64,000 bases of DNA from Pseudodesulfovibrio senegalensis (GTDB lineage Bacteria; Desulfobacterota; Desulfovibrionia; Desulfovibrionales; Desulfovibrionaceae). Position 1 is the first letter of the stretch. Every line of letters begins with the position of its first letter. Position numbers and translations under genes: made by a program. The stretch lies in assembly GCF_008830225.1 (NCBI RefSeq), contig NZ_WAIE01000001.1, forward strand, positions 682,001 to 746,000. The letters run 5' to 3'. Below, one piece after another: positions 29,576 through 37,125 of this stretch. The notes under the pieces were generated by a model. That model ran no database searches. It saw only the letters and a program-made list of their open reading frames with translations, and was not told the origin of the DNA.

Positions 29576-30163
29576 TCAGTCCTTATGGTATCGGACCAGA
29601 TAATTGAACCCGAGGTCCGTGTAGCCTGTCCGCGAGAACCCGCAGGGCAGGGCCACGGCGTCCACGTCGCGCTCGGAAATGCGCATGGACAGGGGCGGTC
29701 CGAAATTCATTCTTTCCTTTTTGCATTCCAGCACGGCCACATGCCCCCCGGTTTTGAGTATGCGGTGCAGTTCCCGAAATAATGCCGGACCGTGGGTTTC
29801 GATGTCCATGCAGTGCAGGGATGTGGAGAGCAGGCACGTGTCCACGCATTGGTCGGGGAACGGCAGCGGCGCGCTCATGTCCTGCTCGTGGGTGGCAACG
29901 TTGGTTAGCCCGTGTTCCCGGCTTTGCTCCTCGACCACCCGGACCATGGCCGGATTCTGGTCCACGGCCAGCACAAGGCCGTCTTTGCCCACCTCCCGGG
30001 CCGCGCGCAGCGAATAGTCGCCCGGTCCGCACCCGAGGTCTGCGAAGGTCTGCCCGGGTTGCAGGGCCAATTCCCGGAAAACCTCGTCCGGGTCGTGCAT
30101 GTGGTAGCTTGTGGGGCCTTTGCGTCCGTGTCCGTGCGTTTTTTTGCATGTCTGTCTGGTCAT
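29576..30163 (-). CDS. Class I SAM-dependent methyltransferase
   Basis: The 195-residue product has the Rossmann-type SAM-binding motif DLGCGPGDYS (residues about 43-52), an acidic residue in the second strand (AVDQNPAM), and a motif around MSAPLPFPD, as in UbiE/Methyltransf_11 enzymes. The N-terminus is short and rich in His/Lys. The substrate is unknown. It starts 15 bases after the stop of the activase-type gene with GGAG upstream, so it is almost certainly co-transcribed with it and with the flavodoxin gene. Confidence 0.85.
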   Translation of the reverse strand: MTRQTCKKTHGHGRKGPTSYHMHDPDEVFRELALQPGQTFADLGCGPGDYSLRAAREVGKDGLVLAVDQNPAMVRVVEEQSREHGLTNVATHEQDMSAPLPFPDQCVDTCLLSTSLHCMDIETHGPALFRELHRILKTGGHVAVLECKKERMNFGPPLSMRISERDVDAVALPCGFSRTGYTDLGFNYLVRYHKD

Positions 30164-30178
30164 GGCGTGCTCCGTTGC

Positions 30179-33100
30179 CTACAGGTAGTGGATGAACGAT
30201 TCGGTTCTGGTGGCGTCGTTTTCGTTTCTGTTGCCGTCAAAAGTCAGGGAAAGCAGCGGGGCATGTCCGTTGCCGTTCTGCGCGCCCCTTTGCAGGATAC
30301 CCAGCGAGATGCCGGTGTTTTCATACATGGAGGACACGGCGATGACTCCCTGTGTGTCCGGCGGGCAGCAGCGGGCTTTGGCCGCCCGGTAGCGTCCGAA
30401 CGAGCCCGCATAGTGGCCGAGTTGCGCGTCGGCCGCCGCAGCCAGTCGTTCATGGTCCGGCGCATAGGGGCTGGCTTCCTGCAAATGTTCGGACAAAACC
30501 TTCATTGCGTGGCGCAGTTCGTTCAGAAAGCGCAGGGCCTCCGGGGTGCGTCTGTCCTCTGTTTCCTGCGTGTAGTCGTTCCAGAAATGGTACAGGTTTT
30601 CTCCCAGCGGGGCCGAGGTCACGCGGTGCCCCTGCTCTTCCAGCCATTGCAACAGGCGGTCATTGAGCACGGAGTTGTAGAGCACCAGCGGCTCGCCGAT
30701 GGCGAACAGTCGTTTGCCCTTTGCCGGGGCAGCCCGTTGCGTGCGGACTTCATTCGCCATATCGCACAGGGATTCCAAGGTCAGGGTCTGCTCGCGCACC
30801 ATGGCCACAACGCGTTGAAGCATTTCATCGCGCACACTGGCCGGGGCCAGCAGCACCATGTCTCCGGCCAGCAGGCCGAGTTGCAGGGGGGTGGCCAGCG
30901 CAAGGGGCAGGCTCGGCGCGTCCTCAAGAAACGGCGAAAGCAGCTCCACGTGGCCCAAGCCCTGCTGGTCCAGTTTGGAGCGCAAAAAGCGGGCGTACTG
31001 TCCGTCCACTTCCGCGCCCTCGTTCTGGGGCAGCACCAGCACGGGGCGGCTGTCCGAAGCCATGGTGTTCACCGCCTGCTGCACGTCGCCCAGCAACGCG
31101 GCCATGGAAAAGTATTCGTTGGCCACGGTGTGTCTGCGTCCGGCCTCAATGGAGGCCGTGTCGGTTTCGGGCAGGATTTGCGTATCCCGGCCCGAGGCCG
31201 CAAGCTGTTCGCTGAATATTTGTGAATACGGATACAGGCGGGGCAGCAGCAGTTGTGCTTCCTGCGTCAGCGATTGCGGATCGGTCATGATGTTCACGAG
31301 CGGAGATTCGGGCAGGCCCGCAACGGTTTCGGGCGTGTTGCCGGAATTTGTTTCCAAACTGTTCACAAATGCTTCCACGCGGGTGATCACGCCCACGGCC
31401 GAGGAGTGCTCGTCCACCTCGATGGTCAGGTGGGGCTTGTCCTCCATGATGTCCCGGAAATAATGGCTCAGGACAGTGTCCGGACCGCAGCCGTGGTGGG
31501 TCAGGAATATGGCGTGCAGGTTGGGATGATGCCGCACCACTCTGGCGGCTTCCAGAATGTGCTGGCCAAAGGGCCAATACATGTTGGGGTGGTCGCGGAA
31601 GATATCCGCCTCCGGCGTGTCGAAAAACGGCAGGGTTTGATATCCCATTTCCGCCAGCCGGTCCGCTATGCCGAGATTCAGGGCCGGGTCGGCCACACCG
31701 TATATCTTGGAAATGAGCACGAAGGTTTTCTTTGTCGGATCCAGTGAAGCCATGGCTTCTTTCGCGCGCTGACCGATTCGCTGCTCAAAGGCGTGGTAGG
31801 ATTCCATACCCTTTTGCAGGGCCTGCATGGTTTGCTCGGGCGTGCAGCCGAGTTGCGCGCCGAGGTCCATGAACATGGGGCGCATGAAGTCCGGCCCCAG
31901 ATTGAAGGCGATGGTCGGGGCCAGCATCCTGATTCCCTTTTCCTCCAGCCGCATGGCCTTGTTGATGATCTTGAAGGCCAGCTGCATGTAGGCGCAACCA
32001 TAGTTCTGGCGTGACTGGGAGCCGGGGTGCGCGACCGTGTACAGGTCCGGGAAGAACAGGTAGTCCACGTTTTTCTGCACGAGTTCGGCCGCGTGCCCGT
32101 TCATGAGCTTGACCGGGTAGCAGGTTTCGTCCAGCGAGTATTCCTGCGCCAATCGGATTGTCTTTTCGGATGTGGGTTCGGAAAGCACCACGTTGAGGCC
32201 GAGCGTCTTGAAAAAGGGGTAGAACATGGGGAACATGCCGTAGGTGAAGAGCGCCCGGGCCATGCCCACGGTTTTTTTGTTCGGGTCGGGTTCCTGTTCG
32301 TAGCCGTCGAAAATGAAGTCCTGAACGTCGCGGTTGAATGCGGATTCGGTTGCGGGCGTTTTTGCCTGTTCCTGATTGATGTGGGCGGTTTTTTCCTGCG
32401 GACTGAAGCCCTTGAACGCGGTCTTGGCTTCCTGCATCTGTTCGCGCGCGAGGATGGCCGCTCCGAACGCGCCGCTGACGCTGAAGAATTGCGGCACGAT
32501 GACCGTTTTGTCCAGCACGGCCCGCAGCGCGTTGACCACGCCCTGATTATGGGCCACGCCGCCTTGAAACAGGATGGTTTTGCCGATGGGTTTCTGGCCC
32601 ACCACGCGGTTCAGGTAGTTCTTGACGATGGAATAGCACAGGCCCGCGGCAAGGTCCTTGACCTCGGCCCCATGGGCAAGGTGTGCGGCAATGGCTGTTT
32701 CCATGAACACGGTGCAGCGTTCGCCCAAGGGAATCGGGTTTTGGCTTTCAAAGACCTTTTCACCGAGATCGTTGAGGTCGATGCCCAGTTTCTTTGCCTG
32801 TTCCTCGATGAAGGAACCGGTTCCTGCCGCACATATCTTGTTCATTTGGAAATCCGTGACAACGCCGTTGTTCAGGGCGATGAATTTGGAATCCTGCCCG
32901 CCGATCTCCATGACCGTGTCCACGTCCGGATTCAGGGCCAGTGCGCCCCGTGCCTGTGCCGTGATTTCGTCGCGCACAACGTCCGCGCCAACGAGCCTGC
33001 CGATCATGTACCGGCCCGACCCGGTGGTGGCCACGCCCGCTATGCGGATGGAATCCCGGAACTGGTCGTGCAGTTCACGCAGGCCCAGCTTGACCGCGGT

Positions 33101-34159
33101 GACCGGATCGCCCGAGGTGCGCAGATAGCGGTAGCCGATGATGCGGTTTTCCTGATCCGCCAGCACGAGGTTGGTGCTGGTGGAGCCGACATCGATGCCC
33201 AGCCAGCAATCGGTCAGTCCGGTGCCGTGAAGCTGCACGCAGTGGTGTTTGTTTTTTGCGTCATTGCTGCCGAAGCGGCCCAGCGGTTCAAGGGTCACGC
33301 CTTTTTCCGCGAGCAGGGGCAGCGGGGCGGTCGTTTCCAACGCTGCCAGCAGGGAATCCATGTCCAGCGCGAGCTGTTGCCGTGCCGCCAGCAGGGCGGT
33401 TCCCACGGCAGCAGCGGATTCACCATGGTTGGCCGTGACGAGTTGTTTTTCGTCAAGTTTGAGCACGAACCGCAACGCCTCTACCAGAACGCGGTTTTTG
33501 GAAACGCCGCCCGCGAACAGTATGGGAAGCGGCTTGTCCATGCCCCGCATGACCGCGCTCCGGTAGTTTTTTGCCACGGCATGGGCCAAGCCCAAAAGAA
33601 TGTCGGGCACGGGAGTGCCTTCCTGCTGGTGGTGGATGATGTCCGTTTTGGCGAACACGCTGCACCTGCCCGCAATGCGCGGAACGTGCGTGCCCCGTGA
33701 CGCCGTTGCCGCGTATTGTTCGATGTCTATGCTCAGCCGGGATGCCTGTTCTTCGAGAAAGGAGCCCGTGCCGGACGAGCAGCTCGAATTCATGGACACC
33801 TGCACTCCGGTTTTGTCGCTTTGGCTGAAATCCGTGACGTACTTGGCGCTTTGCCCGCCGATCTCAATGACGGATGCGCAGTTTGGGGCAAGCAGGAGCG
33901 CGCCTTCCACAAGGGCGGCCACTTCGTTGACCCCGGCGATGCCCTTGCCGCCCAGCATTTTCCGTCCGCTGCCCGTGATCGCGCCGTATTCGATGCGCTC
34001 CTTCCCGAGGGCTTCGCGGGCATCCGCGAGCAGAGCCTTGAGGGTTTGCCCGGCGTTGCCCCTGTGCAGTCTGTAGGCCGCGTGCCGGATGGTGCCGTTG
34101 GCGTCCGTGATCGCGATCTTGACCGAGGAATAGCCGATATCAATACCCATACTGAGCAT
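30179..34159 (-). CDS. Giant two-domain acyl-CoA dehydratase activase-type ATPase (BcrA/BadF family with DUF2229)
   Basis: The 1326-residue product has two ASKHA ATPase domains of the BadF/BadG/BcrA/BcrD type: residues 1 to about 265 (GIDIGYSS, EIGGQ at 98, Cys127 in CSSGTGSF, Cys166) and about 318-575 (GIDVGSTS, EIGGQ near 418, Cys443 in CAAGTGSF, Cys482). Known activases bind a [4Fe-4S] cluster between cysteines like these and use ATP to fire low-potential electrons. Residues about 630-860 form the DUF2229 region with Cys680 (ETCYPVK), a later YGCAY and GCGPD cysteine. The rest is a dehydratase-like C-terminal part. No separate dehydratase genes are nearby, so the protein may act alone. ATG 34159 follows AAGGAG. 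Confidence 0.9.
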   Translation of the reverse strand: MLSMGIDIGYSSVKIAITDANGTIRHAAYRLHRGNAGQTLKALLADAREALGKERIEYGAITGSGRKMLGGKGIAGVNEVAALVEGALLLAPNCASVIEIGGQSAKYVTDFSQSDKTGVQVSMNSSCSSGTGSFLEEQASRLSIDIEQYAATASRGTHVPRIAGRCSVFAKTDIIHHQQEGTPVPDILLGLAHAVAKNYRSAVMRGMDKPLPILFAGGVSKNRVLVEALRFVLKLDEKQLVTANHGESAAAVGTALLAARQQLALDMDSLLAALETTAPLPLLAEKGVTLEPLGRFGSNDAKNKHHCVQLHGTGLTDCWLGIDVGSTSTNLVLADQENRIIGYRYLRTSGDPVTAVKLGLRELHDQFRDSIRIAGVATTGSGRYMIGRLVGADVVRDEITAQARGALALNPDVDTVMEIGGQDSKFIALNNGVVTDFQMNKICAAGTGSFIEEQAKKLGIDLNDLGEKVFESQNPIPLGERCTVFMETAIAAHLAHGAEVKDLAAGLCYSIVKNYLNRVVGQKPIGKTILFQGGVAHNQGVVNALRAVLDKTVIVPQFFSVSGAFGAAILAREQMQEAKTAFKGFSPQEKTAHINQEQAKTPATESAFNRDVQDFIFDGYEQEPDPNKKTVGMARALFTYGMFPMFYPFFKTLGLNVVLSEPTSEKTIRLAQEYSLDETCYPVKLMNGHAAELVQKNVDYLFFPDLYTVAHPGSQSRQNYGCAYMQLAFKIINKAMRLEEKGIRMLAPTIAFNLGPDFMRPMFMDLGAQLGCTPEQTMQALQKGMESYHAFEQRIGQRAKEAMASLDPTKKTFVLISKIYGVADPALNLGIADRLAEMGYQTLPFFDTPEADIFRDHPNMYWPFGQHILEAARVVRHHPNLHAIFLTHHGCGPDTVLSHYFRDIMEDKPHLTIEVDEHSSAVGVITRVEAFVNSLETNSGNTPETVAGLPESPLVNIMTDPQSLTQEAQLLLPRLYPYSQIFSEQLAASGRDTQILPETDTASIEAGRRHTVANEYFSMAALLGDVQQAVNTMASDSRPVLVLPQNEGAEVDGQYARFLRSKLDQQGLGHVELLSPFLEDAPSLPLALATPLQLGLLAGDMVLLAPASVRDEMLQRVVAMVREQTLTLESLCDMANEVRTQRAAPAKGKRLFAIGEPLVLYNSVLNDRLLQWLEEQGHRVTSAPLGENLYHFWNDYTQETEDRRTPEALRFLNELRHAMKVLSEHLQEASPYAPDHERLAAAADAQLGHYAGSFGRYRAAKARCCPPDTQGVIAVSSMYENTGISLGILQRGAQNGNGHAPLLSLTFDGNRNENDATRTESFIHYL

Positions 34160-34175
34160 GGTGCGCTCCTTGATT

Positions 34176-34204
34176 ATTATAGTTAAGTTGCTAAACTGAA
34201 GTGC
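34176..34204 (-). promoter_or_regulatory. Promoter and MarR-type operator of the activase operon
   Basis: On the minus strand TATAAT (complement of 34176-34181) is a perfect -10. It is overlapped by a near-perfect inverted repeat, AGTTAAG-TTG-CTAAACT (34181-34197), six of seven positions symmetric. The core TTAGCAACTTAA matches the SlyA/RovA consensus TTAGCAAGCTAA at ten of twelve positions. The -35 region is poor, which is common for activated or de-repressed promoters. The site lies 22 bases before the activase start codon. Confidence 0.7.
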
Positions 34205-34309
34205 CAAAAAAAACGAATAGCATCAATGCACGGGGAGGCAGTGCGTCATGGCCGTTTTTGCCGACGTAAATGCACTGGTTGTCCGGCTTTGCAAATCGTC
34301 GGTGCCGTG

Positions 34310-34786
34310 TCAGGAGCCGAACAGTTCCTCCATGCGTTCATCCGCCACGCCTTCGATGACTGCCAGAATGGCCGAGACCGTGGCTATCTGCGGGTCGGAG
34401 AAATCTTCCAGTCTGCGGAACAAGGTACGCATGTGGCGTTCGTGAAATTTATCGTGCACCTTGAAGGCGTGCCATCCGGATTCCGTGAGAAATGCTTGGA
34501 TTTCCTTGTTGTTGTCCGGCGCTTTTTCTCTGCGGGCGTAGCCTTTCTTTTCCAGCTTACCCACCATCTGCGACACGGCGCTTTTGGTTACGCCCAATGT
34601 GATGGCCAGGGTTTTCATGTTGCCGCCCTCGTTTTGGCCGATGGCCTGAAGGGTGTGGATTTCACGGGCCGTCAGCTCCACATCGTCGGCAATGCGTATG
34701 GGAAGTTCCTCAATACGGTCATGCTTGTTGATGATCCTGAGCAGCCTGCTGGTCATATGGCGAATGGCTTCTTCGTTATTGCTCAT
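34310..34786 (-). CDS. MarR-family transcriptional regulator
   Basis: A 158-residue regulator with the MarR winged-helix: dimer helices at both ends and the recognition region around MKTLAITLGVTKSAVSQMVGKLEKKGYARRE (residues about 57-88). MarR proteins usually repress neighbouring genes until a small aromatic or hydrophobic ligand binds. The gene lies between an envelope transport operon and the activase operon, all on one strand, and a matching operator sequence sits in each promoter. There is no Shine-Dalgarno sequence before ATG 34786; the promoter position suggests a leaderless mRNA. Confidence 0.93.
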   Translation of the reverse strand: MSNNEEAIRHMTSRLLRIINKHDRIEELPIRIADDVELTAREIHTLQAIGQNEGGNMKTLAITLGVTKSAVSQMVGKLEKKGYARREKAPDNNKEIQAFLTESGWHAFKVHDKFHERHMRTLFRRLEDFSDPQIATVSAILAVIEGVADERMEELFGS

Positions 34787-34792
34787 GGCTTG

Positions 34793-34821
34793 TTGATAAA
34801 GATGCTAAACGATGCTGTCAA
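34793..34821 (-). promoter_or_regulatory. marR promoter with operator in the spacer; predicted leaderless start
   Basis: On the minus strand TTGACA (complement of 34816-34821) is a perfect -35 and TATCAA (34793-34798) a -10 at 17 bases. The operator-like TAAAGATGCTAAACG (34797-34811) fills the spacer and the -10, where a bound repressor would block RNA polymerase. Only six bases lie between the -10 and the ATG, so transcription should begin at or within a base of the start codon. Confidence 0.7.
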
Positions 34822-34849
34822 GTTTGTTTTCATGTGACGTTTTCCGGGG

Positions 34850-36175
34850 TCAGAAGCTGTAGCGTATTGATGTATATATGTTAGAATTATTGGAGAATTG
34901 GCCGAAGAACGTTTCCGGGTGATTGCCAAAGAAAATGTTGGCACCCACGCTGGCCACGGTGGTGTCCGATATCTTGTATTCCGCGCTCGGGCGCAGGTAG
35001 GCGTCTTCGTCCGAGGGCGAGCAGTAGCCGTCCAGCGCGAGCGTCAGTGTCTGGTTCATGAACAGTTGGCTGAGCTGCACGGTGATCACGTGGCGGAATT
35101 CGTCCTTGGGCCTGCCCGTAGTCGTCCTGTCGCGGTATTCGCCATAGTCGAGCATCTGTTCTACGTAGTACTGCAGGTCAAGGGTGCAGTTTGCCCATAC
35201 TTCCTGCCCATAGCCCACAACGTAGCGCATCTGCGAGTTGTGAACGTCCGCATTGGTGCCCCCGTTGCTTTGCGTGGAGTCGTAATAGGCGAATTCCGCA
35301 TTGCCGATGCCCGGCCCGACCTGCCCGCGCACGCTGGCTCCGTAGGTATTCAGCTTGGGGAACGTGGCCGTGCCTTGGTCGTTTACGCCTTTGGGGTCTT
35401 TCCAATAGCCCCAGTAGCCGTACAGGGCCAGCTCGTAATTGTTGACGTTGCGGTAGACGCGCATGGCGAACTCGTCGTCCTCGAACCAGTCGTTCGGGGT
35501 GTCCACCTCCAGAATGTCGTCGTTGCCGAGCCGTTCGCCGTCCGCCGCGCTCCAATAGGATATGTATTCGCCGTTGATGTAGCGGTCCGGCTCGAACCGT
35601 GGCGTGTACACGAGGTCCACGTTGGCCAGATGGCTGAACAGCCCGACCTTGGCCGAGTTGCAGGGCGCCTTGAGGTATTCGGCGTCGCGGCCGATGAAAA
35701 ACGACTGCCAGTCCTTGGGGAACATGTCGTTCAGGAACACAAGTCCGCCGGTTCCCCATGTGAGCACCTGCCGGCCGACTTTTATGTCGACGTTGTCGGA
35801 CGGCCGGGAGAATATCCATGCCTCGCGGGTATCGAAAACCACGGATTCGGTCACGCCGTCCGTGCGCAGATCGCCCTTGAACTTGAAATCCGCCCAATCC
35901 GTATAGGTGAACATCTCCAGTTGCAGGGTGGCCTCGGCAACCGAGACGCCTTTTTCGTCCGGATCGTTGCGTGTGCGCATCCCGGCCCGCGTCTCCACGT
36001 AGCCGTTGATTTCCAGCGGGGGAAACCGTTCGGCCAGCCGGTCCAGCAGCGAGGGGGCGGATGTCTGCGCGGTTACGTTTTCCGTGATGCCGGTTGTCCC
36101 GGCAGCGGCCGGTGCGGCCAGGGCCATGATCAGCCCCAGCCACACGGCCGCGCAAATGGTTGCGCCTTGGTTCAT
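34850..36175 (-). CDS. DUF1302-like outer-membrane beta-barrel protein
   Basis: The 441-residue product has a signal peptide (cleavage near AAA, residue about 25) and a beta-rich body with alternating aromatic and polar residues, ending in a terminal Phe (IRYSF), the usual assembly signal of outer-membrane barrels. An early segment (NGYVETRAG) and the WGTGG region resemble DUF1302/alginate-porin-like proteins. It likely forms a pore or channel for a hydrophobic or charged compound. It overlaps the LolA-like gene by four bases. Confidence 0.8.
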   Translation of the reverse strand: MNQGATICAAVWLGLIMALAAPAAAGTTGITENVTAQTSAPSLLDRLAERFPPLEINGYVETRAGMRTRNDPDEKGVSVAEATLQLEMFTYTDWADFKFKGDLRTDGVTESVVFDTREAWIFSRPSDNVDIKVGRQVLTWGTGGLVFLNDMFPKDWQSFFIGRDAEYLKAPCNSAKVGLFSHLANVDLVYTPRFEPDRYINGEYISYWSAADGERLGNDDILEVDTPNDWFEDDEFAMRVYRNVNNYELALYGYWGYWKDPKGVNDQGTATFPKLNTYGASVRGQVGPGIGNAEFAYYDSTQSNGGTNADVHNSQMRYVVGYGQEVWANCTLDLQYYVEQMLDYGEYRDRTTTGRPKDEFRHVITVQLSQLFMNQTLTLALDGYCSPSDEDAYLRPSAEYKISDTTVASVGANIFFGNHPETFFGQFSNNSNIYTSIRYSF

Positions 36176-37062
36176 CGCATCACTTCCCGGGGCGGCCTTC
36201 TCAGGTAGCGTTCCCCGAAGAGCTCGTCTTTCAGGGGGATGTCGTAGCGGATGTCCGAGTAGGTCATTGTGGTGGTGCTGCCGGTTTCGAGGTTACGCAC
36301 CATGGAGTTGGTGACCGTGGGATAGACGTTTCCGTTGTCGGTTTTCACGTTTTCCACCTTGACCACTTCCATGATGCGGTACAATTGCCCGCCGGGCTTG
36401 TAGTATTCCACGAGCATGGGCAGGTAGGTCTTCTGGTCCACGTGGGCCACATAGTGGGAGAACTCCACACTCCCGGGATCGAGCGGCGTGTTCCTGATGA
36501 CGAAGTTTCCGCTTTTTGTGTCCACGAGTTCGTGCCTGTCCTCGCTCAGGTTCCGTCCGGATATGTCTTCATAAAGGAAATCCGAGCCCGCGAAGCTGGT
36601 GCGTTTGTCCCCGGCCGCGATGCGTTTCACCAGATCAAGGCTCGGCATGTACAGCCAGCGCGAGTCGTCCTGTCCCGGTTCCGTGGTCTTGTGCACCAGA
36701 AAGACCATTTTGCGCACGTCTGCCGGAGCCTTGAAGTAGGTCAGGTACAGCTGGTCGCCGTCGTCCTGTCCGTTGTTTTTACGGATGATGTTCAGGGAGC
36801 GGTTGCGGACCCTGCCCTGGCTGTCCACGATTTTGAGCGCTACCGTGCCCTTGCAGGTGTCGCCTTGGTACAGGGCCGCGTGGTTGGCCCGTTTCACTAT
36901 TTCATCCACTCCGGGACCGGCGTCCGGAACCGGATTCGCTGCGGCGGCAGGGGTTGCCGCAAAGGATATTTCCATCAGCAGCAGGGTGGAGGCGATGACC
37001 AGCGCCGCCATGAGCGTGATCAGAAAGGCCAGCGTTCCGAGCAGGAATGATTTCATCTTCAT
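36172..37062 (-). CDS. LolA-like periplasmic protein (outer-membrane lipoprotein-sorting family)
   Basis: The 296-residue product has an N-terminal hydrophobic segment (membrane anchor or signal, residues about 5-33), then a LolA/LolB-like half-barrel: repeated strands such as CKGTVALKI, NRSLNIIRK, LYLTYFKAP and RWLYMPSLDLVKRI. Proteins of this family (PF17131 type) sit next to MMPL/RND transporters and are thought to carry a lipidic cargo across the periplasm. The start at 37062 is supported by GGAGG just upstream; an earlier ATG lies 45 bases before it. Confidence 0.85.
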   Translation of the reverse strand: MKMKSFLLGTLAFLITLMAALVIASTLLLMEISFAATPAAAANPVPDAGPGVDEIVKRANHAALYQGDTCKGTVALKIVDSQGRVRNRSLNIIRKNNGQDDGDQLYLTYFKAPADVRKMVFLVHKTTEPGQDDSRWLYMPSLDLVKRIAAGDKRTSFAGSDFLYEDISGRNLSEDRHELVDTKSGNFVIRNTPLDPGSVEFSHYVAHVDQKTYLPMLVEYYKPGGQLYRIMEVVKVENVKTDNGNVYPTVTNSMVRNLETGSTTTMTYSDIRYDIPLKDELFGERYLRRPPREVMR

Positions 37063-37125
37063 CTCTCCCTCCTCGGCCATTGCGGTGTTCATTGTTCTTG
37101 CGTGCATGTTTTCATCCTCCGTTTG

